Source of the DNA: Halostagnicola sp. A-GB9-2
GTDB taxonomy: Archaea > Halobacteriota > Halobacteria > Halobacteriales > Natrialbaceae
Assembly (NCBI RefSeq): GCF_030068615.1
Contig: NZ_JASJOC010000002.1
Coordinates: 124,001 to 188,000 of the forward strand
Direction of reading: 5' to 3'
DNA length: 64,000 nucleotides
The notes beneath the pieces were generated by a model that searched no databases, had not been told where the DNA came from, and was given only the letters and a program-made list of their open reading frames with translations. This document shows, in pieces, positions 43,131 to 52,430 of this stretch. The position numbers and the translations under genes were made by a program. Positions within the stretch are counted from its first letter, which is position 1. Every line of letters starts with the position of its first letter.

Positions 43131-44297
43131 ATGAGTGAGGATTTCTACGATGTTCTCGGCGTGGGCCCGGACGCCTCTCCCGAGGAGATCAAGCAGGCTT
43201 ACCGGTCGAAGGCGACGGAGTATCATCCAGACGTCAGCGACGACCCCAACGCCGAAGAGAAGTTCAAGAAGATTCAGAAGGCAAAGCAGGTCCTGACGGA
43301 CGAAGAGAAACGAAGCGCCTACGACCGGATGGGCCACGATCAGTACGAACAGGCCGAAAAACACGGCTACGACGCGGGTGGGGGCGGTGCTGGCGGCATG
43401 GGTGGCGGCCCCTTCGGCGGTATGGGCGGCGGTGGCGGTATGGGCGGCGGTGGCGGCCTCGGCGATATCTTCGAGCAAGTCTTTGGCGGAGGCGGCGGCC
43501 GCGGACGGCGCGGCCCGCGGAAGGGTAGAAACATGCGGACCAACCTCGAGATCGATCTCGAGGAGGCCTACGACGGGGCCCAAAAGCAGTTCACGATTGC
43601 CCGCCCCGAGGAGTGTGACACCTGCCACGGAGAGGGCCACCCGCCGGAAGCGGACGCGGAAACCTGTCCGGAGTGTCAGGGCCGCGGACAGGTCACACAG
43701 GTCCAGCAGACGCCACTCGGGAGAGTCCAACAGACGACAGCGTGTCCGCGCTGTGAGGGGGAGGGAACGCTCTATTCGGAGACCTGTAGCGACTGTCGCG
43801 GCGAAGGATACGTTCGCGAGGAAGTCACCCTCACTGTCGACGTTCCGGCGGGTATCCAGGACGGCCAGACGCTCAGGATGGAAGGCGAAGGAAGTCCGAG
43901 TCCGGAGGGCGGCCCGAGCGGCGACCTGCTGATCGACGTCTCGATCCGCGAGCACGAGGAGTTCGAACGCGACGGAAACGACCTCCGGTACAGACTCCCG
44001 ATTTCGTTCCCGCAGGCGACTTTCGGCGACACGGTCGAAGTGCCGACGCTCGACGGTGCGGCCGAGTTCGAGATTCCGGACGGCACCCAGAGCGGCGAAA
44101 CGTTCCGCCTCGAGGGTAAGGGCATGCCGCGACTCCAGCGACGCGGCAGCGGCGACCTCTTCGTGCAGGTCCAGATCGTCACGCCCGACAGCTTGAACGC
44201 CGAACAGCGGGAAGCGCTCGAGGCGTTCGCGGAAGCCGGCGGCGACGAGATCGAGGTCAACGAAGGCTTCTTCGAGAAGATCAAGCGGGCGTTCTAG
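43131..44297 (+). CDS. dnaJ: DnaJ (Hsp40) co-chaperone
   Basis: 388 aa. J domain 1-~70 with the HPD motif (YHPDVSDDP). A Gly-rich stretch follows (GGGGAGGMGGGPFGGM...). The zinc-finger domain has four CxxCxGxG repeats: CDTCHGEG, CPECQGRG, CPRCEGEG and CSDCRGEG. The C-terminal peptide-binding domains end the protein (DVPAGIQDGQTLRMEGEG). Stimulates DnaK ATPase and delivers clients. It lies 89 bp after dnaK on the same strand and is probably cotranscribed. Confidence 0.97.
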   Translation: MSEDFYDVLGVGPDASPEEIKQAYRSKATEYHPDVSDDPNAEEKFKKIQKAKQVLTDEEKRSAYDRMGHDQYEQAEKHGYDAGGGGAGGMGGGPFGGMGGGGGMGGGGGLGDIFEQVFGGGGGRGRRGPRKGRNMRTNLEIDLEEAYDGAQKQFTIARPEECDTCHGEGHPPEADAETCPECQGRGQVTQVQQTPLGRVQQTTACPRCEGEGTLYSETCSDCRGEGYVREEVTLTVDVPAGIQDGQTLRMEGEGSPSPEGGPSGDLLIDVSIREHEEFERDGNDLRYRLPISFPQATFGDTVEVPTLDGAAEFEIPDGTQSGETFRLEGKGMPRLQRRGSGDLFVQVQIVTPDSLNAEQREALEAFAEAGGDEIEVNEGFFEKIKRAF

Positions 44298-44430
44298 GCG
44301 GCTAACCCGTCTCCAATTTTCGTTGTAGCCGATCCAGTTCGCGAACAGCCGGATTTCCTGTTAGTCTCGATACTGCGAAACGAGGCTTATTTCGATTGCC
44401 GTGGGAGCGGCCAGTGGGTGAACACGACCC

Positions 44431-45024
44431 ATGCCAGCACAACAGATCCTGCTACTCGCCGGCGATTTCGTCGAAGACTACGAGGTGATGGTTCCGTTTC
44501 AGGCCCTCGAGATGGTCGGACACGAGGTCCACGCGGTCTGTCCGGAAAAAGAGGCCGGAGACGTCTGTCCCACCGCGATTCACGACTTCGAAGGCGACCA
44601 GACCTACACCGAAAAGCCGGGGCACAACTTCGAGCTGAATCACGACTTCGACGCCGTGGATCCGAGCGAATACGACGCGCTCGTCGTCCCGGGTGGCCGC
44701 GCGCCGGAGTATCTCCGAACGCACGAGGAGGTCCTCGAGATCGTCCGTCACTTCTTCGAGGCCGAGAAACCCGTCGCGTCGCTGTGTCACGGGGCACAGA
44801 TTCTCGCCGCCGCGGATGTCCTCGAGGGACGAACCTGTACGGCCTATCCCGCGCTCGAGGCGGACGTGAAAGGCGCGGGTGGCACGTGGGAAGACGGCGT
44901 CGTTCGAGACGACAACCTCGTCACGGGACAGGCCTGGCCGGACCATCCCGAGTGGCTCGCCGAGTTCCTCGAGGTTATCGGAACCGAGATCGAGCACGCC
45001 GAACCGGCTCCGGCGGACGACTGA
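44431..45024 (+). CDS. DJ-1/PfpI-family protein
   Basis: 197 aa. The family's nucleophilic elbow is intact: [15 protein letters not shown], with the Cys (about residue 114) and the following His. The N-terminal strand and [16 protein letters not shown], and [13 protein letters not shown], fit PfpI-type glyoxalase/protease-like or deglycase proteins. The exact activity differs within the family and is disputed for deglycases. It follows dnaJ by 133 bp on the same strand and may be part of a stress-response neighbourhood. A palindrome plus T6 terminator follows it. Confidence 0.88.
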   Translation: MPAQQILLLAGDFVEDYEVMVPFQALEMVGHEVHAVCPEKEAGDVCPTAIHDFEGDQTYTEKPGHNFELNHDFDAVDPSEYDALVVPGGRAPEYLRTHEEVLEIVRHFFEAEKPVASLCHGAQILAAADVLEGRTCTAYPALEADVKGAGGTWEDGVVRDDNLVTGQAWPDHPEWLAEFLEVIGTEIEHAEPAPADD

Positions 45025-45056
45025 CGGCGGACGATTGACGATTCGTCCCCATTGTG

Positions 45057-45080
45057 CCGACTCGAGTCGGCGTCTTTTTT
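45057..45080 (+). terminator. Palindrome plus T6 terminator after the PfpI-family gene
   Basis: CCGACTCGAGTCGG (45057-45070) is a perfect palindrome. It is followed by CGTC and six T (45075-45080), 33 bp after the stop codon of the PfpI gene and before the next gene's start at 45104. Confidence 0.55.
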
Positions 45081-45103
45081 CCGCTCCGAACGAATCTTCA
45101 CGT

Positions 45104-45910
45104 ATGACCGCAGCAACGGTCGGTGAGCTGTTCACTCGAGACCGACGATCGGACCGGCCCTCGCTCGAGGACGCGACCGGCCGAACCTACGACACCCACT
45201 GGCTCTGTACGAGCACCTGGAAGGCCGGGAATTTCCTCCGCCACAGCGGAGTGCGGGAGGGCGTCCGCGTCGGCGTCGTCGGATCGGGACCGATGGCGCT
45301 CCTCTCGTTTTTCGGCACCGCGTTGCTCGAGGGAACGACCAGGTTCGATCCGCCGAAGAATCTCACGTCCGAGGCCGCGAGAGAGCCGACCGCAGATGAC
45401 GGACCGTACCGAGCAGTCGTCGCCCCGACCTCGAGGGTCGGCGATTTCGAGTTACCAGACGGTGCCCAGCGGATCGGCTACGGAGCGAGTTCGGACGAGC
45501 CGGCCGTTCACCACTTCGATAAAGGGCTCTGGAGTGAGAACCCCTCGTTTCCACCGATTGATCTCGGTTCGGGAACCCCTCTGCTGACCGACGGCGAGCG
45601 AATGGTCACGCACGGCGAAGCACTCGAGTGCGCGCGGGAGATCATCGAAACTGAGGAGATCGAGGCGGGAGACCGAGTCGTCCTCCGGGCTCCGCTAGCT
45701 GATCCGCGCACGGTCGCCGCTGGCGTGATCGCGCCGCTGCTCGCCGACGGCGTCTTCGTTCTCACGGAAGAGATGAGCGGGTTCGAGGAACGGGATCCCG
45801 ACAAACGAGGCGCGTACGCGGACAATCGTGGCGCATACGCGGTTACGACACGCGAGCGTGAATCGGTTCCCGAACCTCGACGTCTCGACCTCGAGGGCGT
45901 CTCGCTGTAG
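45104..45910 (+). CDS. Lone ANL-superfamily-like N-terminal domain protein (268 aa)
   Basis: The sequence resembles the substrate-side half of AMP-forming acyl-CoA/aryl ligases. The stretch TYDTHWLCTSTWKAGNFLRH, GVREGVRVGVVGSGPMALLS matches their N-terminal subdomain. VTHGEALECAREIIETEEIE, AGDRVVLRAPLADPRTVAAG, VIAPLLADGVFVL matches the next one. The AMP-binding P-loop (TSGTTGxPKG) and the C-terminal lid are absent, so it should not be catalytically competent as a ligase. It could be a decayed paralogue, a ligand-binding protein, or a partner of another subunit. The C-terminal DKRGAYADNRGAYAV is a small internal repeat. Start ATG at 45104. Confidence 0.68.
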   Translation: MTAATVGELFTRDRRSDRPSLEDATGRTYDTHWLCTSTWKAGNFLRHSGVREGVRVGVVGSGPMALLSFFGTALLEGTTRFDPPKNLTSEAAREPTADDGPYRAVVAPTSRVGDFELPDGAQRIGYGASSDEPAVHHFDKGLWSENPSFPPIDLGSGTPLLTDGERMVTHGEALECAREIIETEEIEAGDRVVLRAPLADPRTVAAGVIAPLLADGVFVLTEEMSGFEERDPDKRGAYADNRGAYAVTTRERESVPEPRRLDLEGVSL

Positions 45911-45913
45911 TAC

Positions 45914-46093
45914 TCAGAGAAACGGATCACTACAGTCGATGATGACCCCGTGTTGCGGACAGACGTACTTGCAGTGGCGTTTGTACATTGGCGTCTCACA
46001 GAACGGACACGGTGGTCCGGTTCCGGCCTCGAGGTCGCGTTCGTCTCCGGAGTCGCTTTCTTTCCTGGAATCTGTCTCGTTACGGTAGCTCAT
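45914..46093 (-). CDS. Small zinc-ribbon protein (59 aa)
   Basis: After a charged N-terminus (MSYRNETDSRKESDSGDERD) it holds PPCPFCETPMYKRHCKYVCP, QHGVIIDCSDPF. The CPxC pair, the CxxxC pair and a later His/Cys could bind one or two zinc ions. Such short haloarchaeal zinc-finger proteins (less than 70 aa) are numerous, and some affect biofilm and motility. The stop is 3 bp from the convergent ANL-like gene. Start ATG at 46093. Confidence 0.8.
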   Translation of the reverse strand: MSYRNETDSRKESDSGDERDLEAGTGPPCPFCETPMYKRHCKYVCPQHGVIIDCSDPFL

Positions 46094-46252
46094 CGGTAAT
46101 CCTTCGTTCGCGCTTTGGACGACTTCTCGTATCACGTCCGAAGACCGGCGACACTATCAACGTGACGACCGCTCGAGGCAGAAGAATCCGAAAATCGAAT
46201 CGGCGAACGGAGTTCGAACCGTCGGAATCAGTTACTGGTCGGTACGACTACG

Positions 46253-49200
46253 TTAACACTCGCTCCAGCCACAGGACTCGCAGGTCTTGCAGCCTTCGGA
46301 GAAGTAAAGCGAGAGCGATCCACAGGAGGGACACTCCGGCGATTCGCCGGCGTCGATGAGGTCCTGGGTCGCGTCGTGGTCCTCCTCGACCGGCGACTGG
46401 GCCTTGGCTCCACCGTCTGTCTCGTGGGCATCGGTCGGTTCGACGGCCACGTCGGCGTCGGCCGACTCCTCGAGAGTCGCCTGTTTCGGGTACGGTTTGT
46501 CGATCTCGTTGTCGAGGTATCGACGCATCGCGGTGCCGATGGCGTCCGGAATCGACTGAATCTGCTCGCCTTTGTCCCAGGCGACTTTCGGGCTGCGCGT
46601 GCCACAGAGTTCGTCGACGATCTCCTCCGGATCGACGCCCGAGCGAAGCGAGGTCGAGATGACTTTCGCCAGGGCTTCGGTAAAGGAGTTCGTGAAGCCA
46701 CCGGAGTGGCCGATGTTCGCGAACAGTTCGAACGGCTGGCCGGTCTCGGGATCTTCGTTGATCGTCACGTAGATTTTCCCGTAGCCGGTGTCGATGCGCT
46801 GGCTGACGCCCTGCAGGGCGTCCGGTCGCTCACGTTTCTCGGTGAAGTCGACGTGTACCGGTTCGCTCTCGACATCGGTCAGCAGCGATTCAACGTCCTC
46901 TTCGAGGATGTCCTGTACGTTCTCGCTCTCGAGGAACGCCTCGAGTCCGCCGAAGATTTCCTCAATCTGGTCGACGAGCGCCTCGGCCGCCTCGGTCTCG
47001 TCGGCGAAGTCGGCGTTATCCGCGCGGGTCGTCAGCACCTGCTTCGAGCGGGTGCCGTCGCGGTAGTAGGTAACGCCCTTTCCGCCGTTGTCGTAGACCC
47101 ACTCGAAGACCTCTTTGGCGTCCTCGAGCGTGGAGTCGTTCGGCGCGTTGACCGTCTTCGAAATCGCCGAGTCGACGCCGTTCTGGCAGGCACACTGGAC
47201 CGCGGCGTGTTGTTTCGCCGAGAGGTCGCTGGTGATGACGAACAGTTCGCCGATGGCGTCCGGAACCGTCTCGAGGCCCTCGACGCCGTCGAACTGGTTG
47301 GTCGCCATCTGCTCTTGAGCTTCCGCTTTCACGGCGTCGACGTCGATGTCGTTGTCCTCTAAGGTGCGTAGGAAGTAGTCGTCGAACTCGACCAACATCT
47401 CGTCGCCCTGCACGTCGTCGGTGACGTTCTTGTAGTAGGCGACGTTGTAGATCGGCTCGCAGCCGCCGGTCGTGTTGCCGACCATCGAGGTCGTGCCCGT
47501 CGGTGCGATGGTGGTGACGTTGTGGTTGCGGATCGGGAAGCCGTCTGCCCAATCGTCGGCGTCCTCGTTGGTCTGGTGTTCGAACCACTCGCGGTACTCG
47601 GTGGGGTTCGCGTACTTGGATTCGTCCCAGTCGGCAAAGGAACCGCGCTCGAGTGCGAGTTCGTGGCTTTTGGCCTTCGCGCCGTGGTTGATGTGGGTCA
47701 ACAACTGGCTGGCGATTTCGTTTCCTTCATCGCTACCGTACTTCACGCCGAGCTGGACGTACAATTGCGCGAGACCCATAACGCCGAGACCGATCTTGCG
47801 CATGTCGCTGACGGTCTGCTCGATCTCCTCGACGGGGAAGTCCGACATCGTGACGACGTTCTCGAGGAATCGGGTACCGTACTCGATGCGTTCGTCAAAC
47901 TCCTCGAAGTCGATTGCCTCCTCGAGGAAGGCTTCGATGGCGGCTTCGTGGGAGTCGTACTCATCAGTGTGTTCCTCGGACCAGACGCGCCAGTCGGGTG
48001 CGTCGAGGTCGGCCAACGTCGAGAGGTTGATGTGGCCGAGGTTGCAGGCCTCGTTCTCCTCGAGGGGCTGTTCGCCACACGGGTTCGTCGCGAGAATCTG
48101 GTGATCCGGCTCTTCCTCGACGTCGAAGGAGTGTTGCTTGTTCACTCGCTCGAGGTAGATGACGCCGGGTTCGCCGTTTTCGTGAGCACCTTCGACAATG
48201 CGCTCGAAGATGAGTTCGGCGGGAATCGAGAGCGGTTCGCCGACCTCGACGTGCTCGGCGAGGTCGTAGCGACCGTACATCTCCTTGGTCTCCTCGGTGG
48301 CGATGTGGGGTTCCTCCGTGCGCGGATTGGTGAAGGTGTACTCCTCGTCGTTCTGGACGGCTTCCATGAAGTCGTCCGTGACGCCGACGGAGATGTTGAA
48401 GTTCGACAGGTGGCCTTCGACGGCGTTACGAAGGTGTTTGGGAACGCGCCCGTCCTCGTCGATGAGGTCTCGAGACTCTTCGAGTGCCTCGCTGAAGGAG
48501 GTGTAGGTGTAGTCGTCGGGGTCGTTGAGACGGAGCGTATGCGCCAGTGAGACGTCCTTGTTCTTCGCGTGGATGAACTCGATAACGTCGGGGTGGGAGA
48601 CGCGCATAATTCCCATCTGGGCACCGCGTCGGGTCCCGCCCTGAGCGATCGTCTCGCAGAGCTGGTCGTAGGTCCGCATGAAAGTGATCGGTCCGGAGGC
48701 GATGCCGCCGGTCGAACCGACGGAGTCGCCGAATGGACGGAGCTTCCAGAAGCCGTAGCCGACGCCGCCGCCGGACTGGAAGACCTCGGCCGCCTTCTTT
48801 GCGGTTTCGTGAATATCCGAGAGGTCGTCGTCCGGAGACATGACGAAACAGGCCGAGAGCTGCTGGAGCTCATCGCCGGCGTTCATCAGCGTCGGCGAGT
48901 TCGGCATGAACGAAAGCGATTCCATTCCCTCGGTGAACGTCTCGGTGACGTCTTCGACGTGTTCGCGGACCTCCGCGGGGAGTTCCGGAACGACGGTCTC
49001 GTAGGCGAACTTGTTGACGTTCGATTCCGTGAGCGTCGTTTCAACGTCGTCGGTTGCCGTGACTCCCTCACCGAACACCTCCTCGGCGAGTTCGTCCCGC
49101 CGCGGGTGGTCCGGCTTGAGCTGGTCGGGCGTAACGGTAATCTCGAGATCGCGTTGTTCGGCTTCATACGGTGCTTCCGCGAGCGCAATATTCCGTCCGA

Positions 49201-49378
49201 CGCGCTCGAAGAGATCCTCCTGACTCTCAATCAGGTCGCCGTTTGCGTCCTTGCGAAGGTAGCGAGCCGGCAGAATATTCTGATAGGCGTTGTCGGTCAT
49301 GCGCGCTTCGAGGGTGTCCCCGTCGGTGCGCTTGATCGGCAATGTTAGATCGTCCGCAGAGAGGTCTGTCTTACTCAT
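46253..49378 (-). CDS. nrdJ: Adenosylcobalamin-dependent ribonucleotide reductase (class II)
   Basis: 1041 aa. Makes deoxyribonucleotides using coenzyme B12 as radical source. N-terminal region MSKTDLSADDLTLPIKRTDG, ten-stranded barrel with FQSGGGVGYGFWKLRPFGDS and the active-site loop NPCGEQPLEENEACNLGHIN (Asn/Cys/Glu). PTGTTSMVGNTTGGCEPIYN is the second part of the site. The C-terminal zinc ribbon is CPSCGSLSLYFSEGCKTCES then CGWSEC, and it carries the reducing cysteines. The length fits the family without an intein. Start ATG at 49378. The lower ligand of its cofactor could come from BluB in this window. Confidence 0.96.
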   Translation of the reverse strand: MSKTDLSADDLTLPIKRTDGDTLEARMTDNAYQNILPARYLRKDANGDLIESQEDLFERVGRNIALAEAPYEAEQRDLEITVTPDQLKPDHPRRDELAEEVFGEGVTATDDVETTLTESNVNKFAYETVVPELPAEVREHVEDVTETFTEGMESLSFMPNSPTLMNAGDELQQLSACFVMSPDDDLSDIHETAKKAAEVFQSGGGVGYGFWKLRPFGDSVGSTGGIASGPITFMRTYDQLCETIAQGGTRRGAQMGIMRVSHPDVIEFIHAKNKDVSLAHTLRLNDPDDYTYTSFSEALEESRDLIDEDGRVPKHLRNAVEGHLSNFNISVGVTDDFMEAVQNDEEYTFTNPRTEEPHIATEETKEMYGRYDLAEHVEVGEPLSIPAELIFERIVEGAHENGEPGVIYLERVNKQHSFDVEEEPDHQILATNPCGEQPLEENEACNLGHINLSTLADLDAPDWRVWSEEHTDEYDSHEAAIEAFLEEAIDFEEFDERIEYGTRFLENVVTMSDFPVEEIEQTVSDMRKIGLGVMGLAQLYVQLGVKYGSDEGNEIASQLLTHINHGAKAKSHELALERGSFADWDESKYANPTEYREWFEHQTNEDADDWADGFPIRNHNVTTIAPTGTTSMVGNTTGGCEPIYNVAYYKNVTDDVQGDEMLVEFDDYFLRTLEDNDIDVDAVKAEAQEQMATNQFDGVEGLETVPDAIGELFVITSDLSAKQHAAVQCACQNGVDSAISKTVNAPNDSTLEDAKEVFEWVYDNGGKGVTYYRDGTRSKQVLTTRADNADFADETEAAEALVDQIEEIFGGLEAFLESENVQDILEEDVESLLTDVESEPVHVDFTEKRERPDALQGVSQRIDTGYGKIYVTINEDPETGQPFELFANIGHSGGFTNSFTEALAKVISTSLRSGVDPEEIVDELCGTRSPKVAWDKGEQIQSIPDAIGTAMRRYLDNEIDKPYPKQATLEESADADVAVEPTDAHETDGGAKAQSPVEEDHDATQDLIDAGESPECPSCGSLSLYFSEGCKTCESCGWSEC

Positions 49379-49795
49379 GCGCGAGACACCTCGAGGCAAA
49401 CGCGTCGCCGCCTGCCATTTCCGTACTGAAATTGGTCCTTGTTCGAATCATTCGTGACGAAAGTCTGGTATTCATCCATTCCTCATAAAACGTGGTGATG
49501 TAGTCCTACGTTTCTTGTATTAGCACAATTTCACTTGTACAGAAGCCTCTGTCAAGTGTTGTGCGGTGGTCTGTATTGCGACAGCCGAGACGGCCGTCTG
49601 CGTGGGTAACAGCTAGTACGGAGTGGACGGTCTTAATGATTTTCAGACCGATCTGAAAGTAGAATCGTTAGTTGAACCATTCGTCCAGATCGACCTATTG
49701 AGGGCCTACAGAACAGTCTCGCGTCGGTTACGTTCACCCCAACTCATTTTTCATAGTACCAGAAAGGTTACGTCCTTCCGTTCAACATATCCAAT
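49379..49795. other. 417-bp leader/promoter region of nrdJ
   Basis: AT-richer than the flanking genes. On the minus strand TTTTATGA near 49482-49490 is a TATA candidate and would give nrdJ an ~80-nt untranslated leader, unusual in this genome. The motif GACGGCCGTC (49588-49597) is a 10-bp palindrome. I find no cobalamin riboswitch and no gene. Confidence 0.4.
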
Positions 49796-49972
49796 ATGAT
49801 CGGCGTACTCACAGGATCAACGATGTTTCTCGTCATGGCAGCACTCGCCGCCCTCCTGGTCGCTGTCATCGCTATCCGTATCGCAATCAAACTCGCTATC
49901 CGAGTTGGCGTACTGGCCGCGGTCGTCCTCGGTGCCTACTATACCGCCGGCTACCTGGGATACGTCGGGTAA
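49796..49972 (+). CDS. Small hydrophobic membrane peptide (58 aa)
   Basis: ATG at 49796 to TAA at 49970-49972 encodes MIGVLTGSTMFLVMAALAAL, LVAVIAIRIAIKLAIRVGVL, AAVVLGAYYTAGYLGYVG. Apart from a few Arg/Lys it is almost entirely hydrophobic and would form one or two membrane helices. Reasons to call it: complete frame, GC-rich third positions, and an AT-rich start region. It could equally be a fortuitous frame. Convergent with the trp operon end, no partner. Confidence 0.55.
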   Translation: MIGVLTGSTMFLVMAALAALLVAVIAIRIAIKLAIRVGVLAAVVLGAYYTAGYLGYVG

Positions 49973-50089
49973 TCGATACCAGTTAACCGCAGTATCGCTT
50001 CCAACTCCGATCACGCGACGGCTCTCTTTGCGTTCGGTTCGAAGTAATCAGACCTGTCGAGTAGATTTGGCGACAAGTCGTGACCCCTT

Positions 50090-50701
50090 TTAAACGGTCT
50101 CGAGGAAGTTCTCGATCAGGTCGTGTCCGACTGCGGTCAGCACGCTCTCGGGGTGGAACTGCACGCATTCGATCGGGTACTCGCGGTGACGCACGCCCAT
50201 CACGAGCGTTTCCGAACCGTGTTCGGCCGTCGCCGACACGTCGAAACAGTCGGGAATCTCCGTCGCGACCAGCGAGTGGTACCGGCCTGCGCGGAACCCG
50301 TCCTCGAGTCCGTCGAAGACGGTCGTTCCGTCGTGATCGATCGAAGACGCCTTTCCGTGAATTGGGTCCGGGGCCCGACCGACCGATCCTCCGTACTCGT
50401 AGACGGCGGCCTCGAGCCCGAGACAGACGCCGAGCGTCGGAACGTCGGTACTCACCTCGCGAAGCACGTCCATGGAGACGCCGACGTCGCGGTCGTGTTT
50501 CGGGTGGCCAGGACCGGGGCTGATGATGATCGCGTCCGGATCGACGGCCCGCACCTCGGCGAGCGAGGTGGTGTTTTTCAGGACTGCCGTATCGGCGTGC
50601 TGGCTCACGTACTCGACGAGGTTGTACGTGAACGAGTCGAAGTTATCGATGAACAGTACGGTCGGGCGGCCGGCATCGTTCGAGGACGCGGTCGCGCTCA
50701 T
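50090..50701 (-). CDS. trpG: Anthranilate synthase component II (glutamine amidotransferase)
   Basis: 203 aa. Class I glutamine amidotransferase: VLFIDNFDSFTYNLVEYV at the N-terminus, IISPGPGHP, the nucleophile LGVCLGLEAAV (Cys), and the C-terminal His-Glu pair in VQFHPESVL. Supplies ammonia to TrpE. Its ATG overlaps the trpE stop codon (ATGA), so the two are translationally coupled. It is the last gene of trpD-F-E-G. Confidence 0.95.
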   Translation of the reverse strand: MSATASSNDAGRPTVLFIDNFDSFTYNLVEYVSQHADTAVLKNTTSLAEVRAVDPDAIIISPGPGHPKHDRDVGVSMDVLREVSTDVPTLGVCLGLEAAVYEYGGSVGRAPDPIHGKASSIDHDGTTVFDGLEDGFRAGRYHSLVATEIPDCFDVSATAEHGSETLVMGVRHREYPIECVQFHPESVLTAVGHDLIENFLETV

Positions 50702-52404
50702 CGGGGCACCTCCGCGGGTGGTGTTTCGGCGGGTGGCTTCTCCTCGATACGCTCGAGTGCGGCGAGGACGCCGCCCATCTTCTTCTCGGTCTCCTCGTAC
50801 TCCGCGGCCGGATCGCTGTCGGCGACGAGTCCCGCACCCGCGCGAACGGTTATTCGTTGGGGACTCGAGGTTCCATCCGGCGTCTCGTCTTCCACCGTCG
50901 CCGTCCGGATCACGATTGCGAAGTCCGCGTCGCCCGTCCACGAGTAGTAGCCGACGCCCCCGCCGTACAGTCCGCGCGGTTCGGTCTCCAGATCGTCGAT
51001 GATCTCCATTGCCCGAACTTTCGGCGCGCCCGAGAGCGTTCCGGCGGGGAACGACGCTCGAGTCGCGTCGAACGCGTCGGCGTCCGCGGCTAACTGGCCG
51101 GTAACGGTCGATTCGATGTGCTGGACGTGGCTGTACTTGAGGACGTTCATGAACTCCTCGACGCGGACCGAGCCGGGTTCCCCGACGCGCCGGACGTCGT
51201 TTCGCGCGAGGTCGACTAGCATCGTGTGCTCGGCTCGTTCCTTGTCGTCGGCGAGCATCTCGCCCGCCAATCGCCGATCCTCGACGGGGCTCGAGCCCCG
51301 GTCGCAGGTTCCGGCGATCGGATTCGACATAACCTCTCGTCCGCGAACCGAAAGCAGCGTTTCGGGACTCGCGCCGACGACGGTGAGGTCACCGTGATCG
51401 AGGAGGTACATGTACGGCGACGGGTTCACGTCGCGCATCGCCTCGTAGAAGCCGAGCGGGTCGACGTCGCCGTAAAGCTCTCGGGTCCGCGAAATCACGC
51501 CCTGGTAGATGTCACCGTCGAGGACGTGTTCTTTCGCCCGTCGGACGCTCTCCTCGTACTCGTCTTTCGAGCCCGCGACCTCGTCTTCGCGAACGAATCC
51601 GCCCGTGTCGGGCTCTTCGGCGGCTTCGAGGATCGAACCCACCCGTTCAGCTTCCTCGCGGATATTCTCGTACACGGCGGCTGGATCGTCGTCGGGTTCG
51701 AGAACCGGCGTAAACACGAGCGAGAGCGTTCCGTCGCGCTCGTCAAACGCGAGCGTCTTCGTCGTGAGGACAAACTGGGCGTCCGGGAACCGCGAGTCCG
51801 GGCGCTCGAGTCCGACTTCCTCGAGCCAGAGATCGTAGACGGCGTCGTAGGCCAGGAAGCCGACGAGCCCTCCCTCGAGATGCTGTCGATCGTGGTCCGG
51901 GACGTTCGCGAGTCGGACGTCCGGTAACGCGCCGCGGAGGGAATCGACGGTGTCGCCGCCCTCGTTCGGTTCGATTAGATCAATCGGTGCGCTGTCGGAA
52001 AGCGCCTCGACGGTCGTCCCGTCGGGACCGACCGTTACGACCGCCTCGGGATCGTAGCCGACGTACGAAAATCGGGCGTGGCGCTCGGCCTCCGCAGAAC
52101 TCGGTCGAAACGCGCCGTCGGGATCGCTCGAGGGTGTCTTCTGTGCGCTCTCGAGGAGGAAGGCGTACGGGTTTTCATCGGCGTCCGTCGTCTGTGCTGG
52201 TTTCGACTTCGAGGATCGTCCGGTGAGTGCCGCGTATGCGGCAAGCGGCGTCGTCTCAAGGTCGTACGTCGCGACGAGACGAACCACAGCCGGTCGGTCC
52301 TCCGAAGCGCCGGCGTGTTCGCAGAACTCGGCACGGTCGAGGTCGAACGCGGGCGTCTCGCTCGTTTGGTCCGCGTGTTCGGAATCTGTGGTGTGTTCAG
52401 TCAT
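50698..52404 (-). CDS. trpE: Anthranilate synthase component I
   Basis: 568 aa. Converts chorismate to anthranilate. Chorismate-enzyme core from ~250: AKEHVLDGDIYQGVISRTRE, NPSPYMYLLDHGDLTVVGAS, PIAGTCDRGSSPVEDRRLA, TMLVDLARNDVRRVGEPGSV, SFPAGTLSGAPKVRAMEIID and YGGGVGYYSWTGDADFAIVI. The N-terminal ~40 residues are acidic and disordered. The feedback LLES tryptophan-binding motif is visible as AFLLESAQ near residue 83, so it is probably inhibited by tryptophan. It overlaps trpG by 4 bp. Confidence 0.96.
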   Translation of the reverse strand: MTEHTTDSEHADQTSETPAFDLDRAEFCEHAGASEDRPAVVRLVATYDLETTPLAAYAALTGRSSKSKPAQTTDADENPYAFLLESAQKTPSSDPDGAFRPSSAEAERHARFSYVGYDPEAVVTVGPDGTTVEALSDSAPIDLIEPNEGGDTVDSLRGALPDVRLANVPDHDRQHLEGGLVGFLAYDAVYDLWLEEVGLERPDSRFPDAQFVLTTKTLAFDERDGTLSLVFTPVLEPDDDPAAVYENIREEAERVGSILEAAEEPDTGGFVREDEVAGSKDEYEESVRRAKEHVLDGDIYQGVISRTRELYGDVDPLGFYEAMRDVNPSPYMYLLDHGDLTVVGASPETLLSVRGREVMSNPIAGTCDRGSSPVEDRRLAGEMLADDKERAEHTMLVDLARNDVRRVGEPGSVRVEEFMNVLKYSHVQHIESTVTGQLAADADAFDATRASFPAGTLSGAPKVRAMEIIDDLETEPRGLYGGGVGYYSWTGDADFAIVIRTATVEDETPDGTSSPQRITVRAGAGLVADSDPAAEYEETEKKMGGVLAALERIEEKPPAETPPAEVPR

Positions 52405-52430
52405 GAATCGAATACGTTGGATATGAGGGG

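Noticed and set aside
46253-49378. Intein in nrdJ
   Set aside because: The length fits an intein-free class II enzyme and the active-site segments are uninterrupted.
49379-49795. Cobalamin riboswitch upstream of nrdJ
   Set aside because: No B12-box-like conserved sequence or matching stem set could be found, and such riboswitches are not known to me from haloarchaea.
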